The notes beneath the pieces were generated by a model. The model was not told where the DNA came from and searched no databases. It was given only the letters and a program-made list of their open reading frames with translations. Made by a program: the position numbers and the translations under genes. A DNA stretch of 64,000 nucleotides from Tetragonia tetragonoides (Eukaryota > Streptophyta > Magnoliopsida > Caryophyllales > Aizoaceae), in assembly GCA_038025085.1 (NCBI GenBank), contig CM076148.1:1800501-1864500 (forward strand), given 5' to 3'. Positions 34,485 through 43,719 of this stretch are shown here, piece after piece; the first letter of the stretch is position 1; every line of letters starts with the position of its first letter.

Positions 34485-36361
34485 ATGATAGATGGGAGAG
34501 CCGGTAAATCGGTGCCTCGGTTATTTAGTGAACTAGCTGGTTCAGGACCGCGTCACACGAGGATGCGCGGGATTGATGCCTCTGTACGGAGACAGAGAGA
34601 GGCAGTTCGGATGAGGGAGATGACTGCTGAGCAAGACGATTACGCAACTAGCGAGTTCTACTCCGGTGAGCAAGACGATGATCAGATTGGCGTCGAATTA
34701 TCCTCAGATTGGCGCGTGGTGAAGGGCAGAGGCGGTAGGTTTGTTAGTACTGGGTCGTCCAGTACTGGCAAACGATCTAGAGCGGAGGACGACACTACGT
34801 GGCTTGTTACAGAGCCTGTGCCCGGTGGGCCGGCGGATGATAGCGTCATACCGAGCTTCCTGGGCCACGTAGCGTCTCGTATGTGGAATGGAGAGATGAG
34901 GGGTCTCTTGAAGTGTCAGAACCGATGGACTGTATGTCAGCGGCTGAGTCAGTGGCGAGCGGAGATGTCGGCCGAGATGAGGGCCCAGATCGAGGGGACT
35001 GGGTTATCAAACCTGGCAGACATTATGTTCAGACATATTGACTTCCCCCTGATATCTGCATTCGTGGAAAGGTGGCAGCCGGATACGAACTCGTTCCACA
35101 TGCCGTTCGGAGAGATGACGATCATGTTGCACGATGTATGGCATATTCTTCGGATTCCTGTAGACGGAGAGCTCGTTTCCAATGAGGGACGGGATGGGCA
35201 GCTGCAGACGGTGGCCATGGAGGTTCTCGGGGTCAGCCCAGAAGAACTGATGTGTAGCCACTGGCAGGGCGGTGCGGTCCTCACGGAGTCGATTTTTGAG
35301 CTTTGCCGTGAGCAAATAGATGACATCCAGGCGACAGCTTGGATGTGGTTACTTATTGGATCCACCTTGTTTGTCGACAAGAGTGGTAACCGTATTAGAC
35401 CCTCCTGCGTGATGGAGGTGATGGACGACGGTGTCGATACGGTGTATGACTTCTCTTGGGGATCTGCTGCCCTCGCCTTCCTATATCGTCAGCTCGGTAT
35501 AGCTAGTCGCGGGGATTCTCAGGGCATCTGCGGATGCCTAACTCTCCTGCAGGCATGGATATACGAGTACTTTCCCTGCTTCCGACCTCATCGGGAGCGG
35601 ATGGTTGTCGGGGACGACGAGGCTCCCCGTGCATCCGTATGGAGTGCCTTGGCTGAGGGCAAGGACGTGGGTCGACTGGACTCCTTACGTAGACGCTTGG
35701 ATCATCTGCGAGCGACAGAGGTACGTCATTTAGTTATCGGTGTTCATGATTTATTTCGTCGTTTGCTATGTTTTTTTACTTCACCGTAACTTTCAACATT
35801 TCTACGTAGGTGGTGTGGCTGCCGTACGGTTCTAACCCGGCAGTATCTGTACCGAGGACTGTATTCATGGGGTGGCTACAGTATCGGGATATTATCGAAC
35901 CGTACATGCCTGGTCGTTGTTTACGACAAATCGGGTACGTACAGAGTATCCCAACCCCGGTCTTTAGGCCAGTCAAAGCGATCAGGTCATGGAGCAGTCG
36001 TTCGTACAAGGTTGTCTTCCCCGAACGGATCTCCTCTGATGCTTGGCGTATGTTCCCGGGATTTTACATTCTTGGTCTCCATGGGTTTCAGGCATCCACG
36101 TCAGATCCCACAGCATGTACGGATAACTACCTCGCATGGTACTACCTTCACTCCCACCCTCGGCTGATACGTGACGCTGCAGCACCTGTGATTCCAACAG
36201 CGATTATGTAAGTGATTAACTAAAATATATATATTTTTACGTATTACATATCTCTGAACTCACACTCATTGTTACTTTTTTTGCAGTGGGTGAATCATCT
36301 AGCCGTCTTATATGAGCAGGCCATTACTTTGATTCCTCCGGAGCAAGCGGAAGATTCTTGA
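34485..36361 (+). CDS. Plant mobile domain (PMD) protein, MAIN/MAIL1-like, transposon-borne
   Basis: Encodes a plant mobile domain protein of the aminotransferase-like/MAIN type; host members MAIN and MAIL1 work with a PP7-like phosphatase in transposon silencing and genome stability. Exons 34485-35720 (412 codons, ends GAG|GTACGT) and 35810-36207 (after CGTAG) join in phase 0. After a polar N-terminal 140 residues the PMD starts around SFLGHVASRMWNGEM, with FRHIDFPLISAFVERWQPD, SFHMPFGEMTIMLHDVWHIL and, in exon 2, VVWLPYGSN and MPGRCLRQIGYVQSIPTPVF. A third exon 36287-36361 (WVNHLAVLYEQAITLIPP, then EQAEDS and a stop) looks real but is one base out of phase with ATTAT|GTAAGT; literal splicing ends the protein at AIIG and a stop. 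An ATG at 33686 in the left terminal repeat, followed by a GTAACT donor, could be an alternative first exon, but its phase also misses by one. Confidence 0.85.
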
Positions 36362-36633
36362 TCCCAAATGGACGAGTATATGAGAGATTAGCGGGCTGCC
36401 AAATGATGTATTGACCCTAGATGAATTTGTTATATATTTATATAAGAGTTTCATTGTTATTGTTTATTTATTTGTGTTATTGTAATTTGTTGTTTCTTAT
36501 TTACATTTTTTGTTTTATTGTAATTTGTTTTATTTACCTCCAATAATCACGACCACTCTCCACATGCAAAATATAACAATCACACAAAAATGTGACAAAT
36601 GATATAAGTATAACAATCACGCAAAACATTCAA

Positions 36634-39375
36634 TTACATCGACCTCGCTAAACGATCCCAATGTGCTCTTCGCGTAACATACATTTGCTCCCAACCAGCG
36701 ACACTATCAGAACGGAAAGTAAACCATGCTTCGCATATCGGAGGAACAGGGAAATCTGAGGCTAAATCCAGACGGATATAATGGGAATACGAATCACCTA
36801 AATGACACATGACAATTTCCCTACTTGGACGTGTAGCAGTCGAAGGTGCTTGGAACGGTAGCACTGTGTAACAAGAATATAACCCCCTTCCGCTGCCGTA
36901 TCCGAATAACATAATCGCTGCATTGAAGAGGTTGGCAATCGGGAACAAATCCTCAATTACTATCATCCAGTGATCATCGTTACACGCACCTCCATCCCAC
37001 ATAATACGGCGGTAACCAGCGTCGACCCCTTCAACGTATAAGTTTTCGTACAATGCTCGGTTAGCTAAGAGTTCGTGTGCAATGCAAACTCTCGCCACTC
37101 GCCATTGCTCTTGGTCTCCGAAAATGTAGTCCGCAATGACACGGAAACCGCAATTACCATCCCCAAGCACATCGAGATATCCTTCAATGAAAGGTACGAT
37201 GATTCCCGGAATTTTGTTAACATGATAGAATTCAGTGATATCTATTGCGTGTCCAGCTGCAAGACAATATAATAGAAAGTCAATAATAGTACTTATCAAA
37301 AAGTAACAACATTATGTACATGTTAATAAATTATGGGTTTTCATACCAGTACTGTTTACGAAGTTACTCGATGAGGATGAGGTACGACCACGCCCGCGGC
37401 TCGAACTGGATGACCTAGAGCGACCACGACCCCTCTGGGAGTACTCCCATGAACTAGCATCACGTCTGGTAGAAGAACTCCCTCTCGGTCGACCTCTGAC
37501 TGTCGTGTTCGCTTCCGGCTCGACGTAACTCGCTTCCTCAGGATGAAGCTGCTCATTCATAATGACAGATATGTTGCGCACAACTGCCCGGTCGCTTGAG
37601 TTAACCTCGTCGACGAGAGAGTGAAAGTATCGATGGTCCTCAGATGGATGCTCAGTCATGTCAAGCGTAGCTATCTCCACTGCATCACTAATAACGAGTG
37701 TTCGCCAAAATTTGTGGACACTATTCAAGCTAATTGGCGTGCCCGTATCCGTGGCCGTTTTCAACTCACACGCACACGGGATCTGATGAGTGGATCTCAA
37801 TACACAACCGCAACGATCAAATACTTGGTGACTCAATTCTCTCATCCTCTTCAGCTCATTCGATAATATTTGTAAGCAGTAATGGGAAACATACCCGGTC
37901 AGATAGTTGAATGGGAAACCCGAGTACATCACACTTCTTCGTCTTCTGCACTCTTCAAGTGTGTACTTGATCTCAGTTATTTGTGACTCGATTGACTTGT
38001 TGACCTTGTTCCAAACATTGTCCAAAGCTCCAGTTGAGGAGTTCAACCACTGTTTTAGCGCGGCATGTGCACTCTCCACCCTGCAAGTCGTAGTGTTGCC
38101 AAGGTGTAGCACCTTATTCGTCCACGCAGCCACAAACATCTCTTTGTGTCTCAGCCAGGTCTCCTCTACATAGGATATCACGTGAGGGTAAGTCCTCCAA
38201 CTAACCTTCATCGTACGCACTGCTCTATCGTACGCAGCTTCTGTGGAAGCTTCCATGATAATTTTCCACCTCCCATTCTTGAACCTCTGCGCGACGGCCT
38301 TATCTTTTCCACAAAGTCTGTACACTTTGTCTTCAACGACTTTGTTAATGTGCCATGTACAGAGCAAATGGGCACTCTCGGGAAATATCTCTCTAATAGG
38401 TGTCATCAACCCTAGCTCACGATCGGTCACAATTGCTGTTGGGTGTACATCATTTCCAATAAGCATCCTCAACTTATCTAAGACCCACGCATAGCTTGCC
38501 TGAGTCTCATCCTTCATAATGGCATAAGCTATGAGGAAGTTCTTATTGGTTGGAGTCATCCCCACTATCTCAACAAACGGCATCTTATACTTGTTTGTTT
38601 TGTACGTGGAATCTAAGCCAATCAACCAACGAAAAGACCGAAGTAACTGAATTGATGTAGGGTGTGCCATGAACACGTGAGTTACCTCATTAGTAGCTCG
38701 GTCGGCTCTTGTCCAATGTACGTACTTATTCTCCACAGCTAAATGATGAAACTGACCAATGACATCTCTCTCTTCAAAATCAAGTTTCCTTATACGATCT
38801 CTGTGGTTGTACACATGCCGTCTAGTTGCATTGTCCTCGGAAAATTTTTCCTTAATCGCGGCCAAGATAGCACATGGCTTTGTTTGTGCCGAAGTCATGT
38901 CACGAACGAGTTTCTTTGACCCAGGACTAAGACCACTCATCTGACGATATCCCTCAGGATACACAGCAAAGTCATGGTTGTGCGTACCCCTAGTCCCAGG
39001 CAATATGACAATCATCCAACTACTGGACCCATACACTTGCCGAGCTCTCAACTGGAACGTACATTTACAAGCCTTTGTTTTCGATTTCTTCCGAGCAGCA
39101 GTATCTAAGTCTCTTAATTCCCCTCTGTAGCGTTCACCTCGATTGCATTTTAACAATTTTACGCTTCCACTCTTCTTGTGTGACGAAATTATCAACTCAA
39201 ACCCGATAGTAAGTGCAATTTGTTTTGCCCAATTAATTGCATCTGTATCACTATCAAATAACTCATCAGTGACGAAATGCGTACTGTAATCAACACCATC
39301 ACCACCGAACCGCTCCAAAGGAATCTAACGAAAACAACGAAAACAATGTTAGCTTAATCTTAAATTCAAACAATA

Positions 39376-39410
<35 letters not shown>

Positions 39411-39415
39411 CAATA

Positions 39416-39454
<39 letters not shown>

Positions 39455-39775
39455 TAATAATTTTTTTTTTTTGTGTCTGTCGGTCGTCCGAGATTTTCGA
39501 CTCACCCTTGGGTGAGTCGTCTGCTACAGGTGACCAACCCAAGGGTGAGTCGTCTTTTGATCTCGACTCGCCCAAGGGTGAGTCGCCTGTAGCGGACGAC
39601 TCACCCTTGGGGAGTCGAGATCGACAGACGACTCCCCTTGGGTGGGTCGCCTGTAGCATACGACTCACCCAAGGGTGAGTCGAAAATCTCAGACGACCGT
39701 GCAAAAAAAATGCGCAAAAAAAATTAATTTTACCTCCGCCACCGTCGACAACACTTCTTGGTCGCCGGCAGACAT
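36634..39775 (-). CDS. MULE (FAR1/MURA-type) transposase fused to an OTU cysteine protease
   Basis: Three exons join in frame to 880 aa: 39734-39775 (MSAGDQEVLSTVAE, ends GAG|GTAAAA, inside the right terminal repeat), 37347-39324 (after TTAG) and 36634-37256 (after GCAG; split codon G|CT). Domains, with approximate residues: FAR1-type zinc-finger DNA-binding region (C74, C99/C101, H129, H131); MULE DDE core with D252 (WLIGLDSTYK), D315 (IVTDREL), the CTWH motif and E431 (CRVESAHA); SWIM zinc finger C519/C521/C531/C533; an Arg/Ser-rich linker (RGRGRSRSSSSSRGRGR); and an OTU domain with DVLGDGNCGFR (D706, C709) and YSHYIRLDL (H832). The transposase mobilises the element; the OTU part is predicted to be a deubiquitinase-like protease, its role here unknown. 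All key catalytic residues are present. Similar proteins are sometimes annotated with unrelated names. Confidence 0.92.
39372..39459. repeat. TAA microsatellite, right side of the MULE
   Basis: About 88 bp of TAA repeats with one AACAAC interruption, the inverted counterpart of the TTA tract at 34200-34455. It lies in intron 1 of the transposase gene. Confidence 0.95.
39499..39681. repeat. Right palindrome array, 33-bp period, six units
   Basis: Copies of GACTCACCCAAGGGTGAGTC or variants start at 39499, 39532, 39565, 39598, 39630 and 39662. The two outermost are perfect or nearly perfect palindromes and the middle ones are more diverged. The array lies in the right terminal repeat and in intron 1 (39325-39733) of the transposase gene. 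Confidence 0.95.
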
Positions 39776-40014
39776 CCGCGGGTTGCTTGAGTGAATGTTG
39801 ATGAAGGTTGGGTATGAGAGTGGGTGGTAGAGTGGGAGAGAAGTGGTGTGAGAGTTAGAGAGGGAGAGAGGGAGAGGATGAGTGAAAAATTAAAAAAGGG
39901 CAAAATTGGAATTTTGGGGGGCGGTACCTAGTAATTTAGGGGCGGCATTTAGTAACACCCTTTTTTTATTTACAAACAAGATTTAAACCCTTAATATTGC
40001 TTAAGAGATAAGAG

Positions 40015-40820
40015 TATGGATGGCAATGAGGCGGGGTAGTGGTGGATATAAGCAGTGGTGGATTCACACCGGGGCCTTGGGGTCCCGGGCAACCATTTTT
40101 TCCGGAAAACTTTGCTAAAATATCCTAGTTTTTGGATTTTTTTGGGAAATTACTGCTAAAATACCCTAACAATTTTGTTTTGGTACCCATATTATTTAAT
40201 AATTTAGTTTTGGCACCCATACTATTATTTTCTAGATCCGCCACTAGATATAGGTAGATCCATCCCCATACCCGCCTAGGTATTTTGATTCCGTCACCCG
40301 CCCCATCCCCGCCACGGGTTGGAGATCCCAAATCCATCTCCGCCCCACTAACCCGACGAGTATCCACCTCCACTCCATTTATTGGGAGGGTATCCATATC
40401 CGCTTTTATACCCGCCCGAAAACAAACGAAGCCCACATTTGAATCTAACTTAAATACACCGTAAGATAATTTGCAAGAAAAAATTGAGCTTTTTAATAAG
40501 CAATAGCAGTAGACAATTTATATATAATTGGTAAAACAAGGTTTTATATATTTATATATTTTTTTTATTTTTATGTGGCTATGAGGCGGGGTAGATAGGT
40601 ATGAGCGAGGCGGGGTGGGTATAAGGTGGGGCGGGGCTCCGACGGGTATCCACCGGGAGAATGAATAAGATAAATCACCTCCGCTTCATCCCCACAACGA
40701 TTTTTCTTCATCAAAACCATCCCCGCCCCATCCTCACCTAGCGCTCCCGGCCCCGTCCCCGTTCCAATTGGGACGAATGCGAAACGGTATCGATTTGTAC
40801 CCGTCCCACTGCCATCCATA
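40015..40820. mobile_element. hAT-type non-autonomous element, interrupted
   Basis: Ends TATGGATGGCAATG and CACTGCCATCCATA are inverted copies. Flanks GATAAGAG (40007-40014) and GATGAGAG (40821-40828) are an 8-bp target duplication with one change. It is the same family as 31077-31644 and holds a nested 194-bp element at 40053-40246. Confidence 0.85.
40053..40246. mobile_element. Short hAT-type MITE nested in an hAT element
   Basis: Ends CAGTGGTGGATTCAC and (reverse complement) TAGTGGCGGATCTAGA match as inverted repeats. Flanks GATATAAG (40045-40052) and GATATAGG (40247-40254) are an 8-bp duplication with one change. The related copy at 31077-31644 lacks this insert at the equivalent point, which confirms it is an insertion. 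Confidence 0.85.
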
Positions 40821-40828
40821 GATGAGAG

Positions 40829-42349
40829 TGCCAAACCACTTACACCAACTACTTATTGGTGTAATACTCCTGGCCCTTTTCGTGTGTGTGAAAATGATAT
40901 ATAAACTTGTAGTAGGAGTATTAACTTAGCTTGTACTGTATGTATAACTACACTCTCTTATCATAATCAATGCCTAACTAACTTTGTTCAACAATATGTC
41001 TCATCTTCTTTAATTACAAGAAAAGGGGTAGCGCGCTGAGGTCGCGGCGGTGGAATTTGTACTTGTGTCGGTAGTTGTGTTTGATACTCTCTCTGTCTAC
41101 CCAGCTTTGGTCCAGTTCGAAATAGACTGGGCTTCTAAGCTTGAGATAGGCTGAGGTGGGTAGAAGTTTGATCTTACCATTTTTTTAGAAAAAAAAAAAA
41201 CGTGACCATCAAAATTGAATTTTTTTTTATGTCGTATGAAAATAAAATTATTTTACAACAGGAAAAAAAATCATTCTTATATCCGTTTTTAAATCAATTC
41301 ACCCATATATTTGAGAGATATTAATTTTCGACGTATGTTAGTACTTGAATATACGTGCTCTATATAATATATAAAGCACGTATATTCACTAAACACTCAC
41401 AGCTGTCCCTTTTATTAGATCAAAGGATGAGACATGAATTAAGGCAATAATTACAACGTTGCTCTAAATTGTCAAGAATGCTTCTTATTAGAATGATTAA
41501 GAGAAGCAAGCAAGGAAGAGTTCCTCCTATTAAGGCTATTTTTGGCAAACTTAGATGTACTTATAGCTGTCAAAAGTTAATAAAGGAAAGAAATTAGTAG
41601 AAAATTACTAAAAATTGCTACGTAATAGTAATAAATGTAGATGTAGCTATAGGTGAAAGTTTGCATTGATAGTTTTCACAAAATTAGTTGTAGCTAGCTT
41701 AGCTGCACACGGAAAATAATCTAGCAAACTGTTTGGTAGCAGAGAGTAAAAACCAATAACTACAAGTTTCAAGTTGTAACTTTTACTGAAAAACTAGCTA
41801 TTTGTGCCAAACATATCCTAAGATCAGAGAGAATACAATGGTACATTAAGAGAGTATAGAGACAGGAAACTTTGCGCTAAAAAAGACTTTTTCAAAATGT
41901 AGGGAGGTATTCGTATACCATTGAGTAAAATTCAATGTATATATAGCGTTTGATTCTTAAGGAATAAGGTTACGCAAATGTTAGCTCAACTAAATTGTGA
42001 GATGTTTGGGGAAGAAAGGATAGATTAGGCAAGGGACGACTACTTCAATATCATCCCTAGATAGAGCATACAAAATTCCTTAGGACTAGTTATTTAGGCA
42101 TCCGTGAGGTTGATTTCATCAAGAGAGTACGTGTTTTTCCATAGCTACATGATTAAAGTCTAATATAGGTGCTCTCTTGTAAACTTGTAGGTTTATTTGT
42201 AACTCATTTGTCATGTTTTTCGTTGATTAATCCAAATACAAGCTAAGAATTTGTGCGAAATAAAAAGGTAAACGAATTTGATATGCTAAGCAATAAAGTA
42301 CGTGTAACCAAAGTTTTTCATTGTAAGATTGAATAAATTTTAAGACTTA
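40829..42349. other. Intergenic region without supported genes
   Basis: AT-rich. A TACTCTCTCTGTCTACCCAG segment near 41085 resembles a decayed Stowaway end without a partner. A 12-bp inverted pair AATATACGTGCT / AGCACGTATATT lies around 41349-41387. Nothing else is supported. Confidence 0.4.
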
Positions 42350-42577
42350 GGCTCTGTTCTTTTCACGTAAAAAATAATTACTTGACTTTTAATTATCTAA
42401 AATTTATCCAAATATATTCAATATTGAACCCTTTGATAAGTATGTTTTGAAATCTTTTCAATGACATAAATGTTATTAATTTATTTTAAAATAAAAAATT
42501 TAATAACTTACACATAACCTGAACTAAATTGAACGGAACTGAATTTAAGTAAAAATAAGTTGAGAAAGAATAGAGCC
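42350..42577. mobile_element. Tourist-like MITE
   Basis: Ends GGCTCTGTTCTTTTC and (reverse complement) GGCTCTATTCTTTCTC. The left flank is TTA; the right flank reads TAC, so the 3-bp duplication is imperfect. The interior has GAACTGAATT motifs like the other Tourist-like copies in the window. Confidence 0.6.
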
Positions 42578-42620
42578 TACTAAAATTTAATAACTTACAT
42601 AAAAACTGAATTGAATTGAA

Positions 42621-42697
42621 CTAATTCTGCATGCATAGCGGATCACTAGTTTGTAAAGAAGTAACAAACTAGTGATCCGTTATGCATGGAGAATTAG
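42621..42697. repeat. 34-bp inverted repeat with 9-nt loop
   Basis: The left arm 42621-42654 and right arm 42664-42697 are reverse complements with two mismatches; the arms include GCGGATCACTAGTTTGT and ACAAACTAGTGATCCG. The spacer is AAAGAAGTA. RNA from either strand would fold into a long hairpin. Confidence 0.9.
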
Positions 42698-43431
42698 TAC
42701 AAGACAAGACTATGATTTGACCATGAGCCCCGGCTTCACCAATCACCAGTATATGTTTGATGATATATTGACATTGGTAGGTATTATTTCGTACACAAAC
42801 TGAACTACAATATTGACCACATGCATAAAGGTATAGGCACACTAACTTAAAAATCATATCAAATGGCATGATAGTGATTTGCAACTTTGTTCAACAAAAA
42901 AAAAAAAAAGAACTTTTGAATTCAAAAGACTTGAAGCCATAATTTAATTTTGTATATAAGATATCCCTGCTGCCCTGCTGGTTGAATGTGTAACTAGTAA
43001 AGTGGGAATTTATGGACCACCTGATCATTTGCTGCTCCTATAGATACGATAATGACGAGGGATACTGGAAAAATCGGAACCGAAACTGTATTGAACTTAT
43101 TTCAACTAAATTAAACTGTGTAAAATTGAGTTTTCTTTTTTTTTTTTTTTTTTTAATATTAGACTCATTTAAAAATATGTTTTCAAATTATTTACTGAAA
43201 AAAGTATTATTCGTAATATTAGATAATTAGTTTTACATGAATTAAACTGAATTAGATGGAAAATAAGTTGAAGAGAACATAACATTAATAAGTCGCAAGT
43301 AATACACTAATACTGATATATAGCTGCCTCTTAGGGTTTAAAGGTGAACATCTTTGTGACATTTCCAACCAATTAAGAGGTTGAAAAAAAAAGTTCTAAA
43401 ATAATTTCCGAATTAGCGATCAATCTATAGG

Positions 43432-43719
43432 TTTTTTTTTTTTTTTGGTAATCTAAAAGAGGGTACAAGTGAATAGCGACCGAGGCACCCCCTGCTACAT
43501 CATGTTCGGACTCTCGTGTTCAATAGCGAACATATCAGACTAGCTGAACAACCAGCGCAAGCACTGGCCCCATCAATGTAGCACCAACAAGGAGCTAGTA
43601 TAGTTCCTAGAAGCCAGCAGACACAAGTAATGGGGGGAATGGGGATTCGAACCCATGACCTTGCTTTACCAAACCACTTGGGAGTAAGCTTGGAACCATT
43701 AGACCACCACCCTTGTTGG
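43432..43719 (-). mobile_element. tRNA-derived SINE, minus strand
   Basis: On the minus strand: A box GGTGGTCTAATGGTTCC, B box GGGTTCGAATCCCC, a body of about 200 bp and a poly-A tail (poly-T 43432-43446 on the plus strand). It is homologous along its length to 46660-46942. No clear target duplication was seen. Confidence 0.8.

Larger units (their letters stand above)
33497..39960. mobile_element. Complete Mutator-like element with PMD and transposase-OTU genes
   Basis: A 6.46-kb element. The left end GTGAATTGCTAAATACCGCC and the right end (reverse complement) GGGTGTTACTAAATGCCGCC are inverted, and similarity continues inward: CCGCCCC blocks, AATTCCAATTTT, a CT-rich tract, a T-run, the 33-bp palindrome array and the TTA microsatellite. 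Terminal repeats span about 33497-34460 and 39372-39960. Flanks TTTTTTTA (33489-33496) and TTTTTTTA (39961-39968) fit an 8-9-bp Mutator target duplication, though a T-run is weak evidence. Inside are a plus-strand plant mobile domain gene and a minus-strand transposase-OTU gene, convergent, with 272 bp between their stops. No frameshift was found in the transposase, so the element could be autonomous. Confidence 0.9.

Noticed and set aside
34949..35380. Minus-strand frames of 100-143 codons across the PMD gene
   Set aside because: Antisense shadows of the PMD coding sequence.
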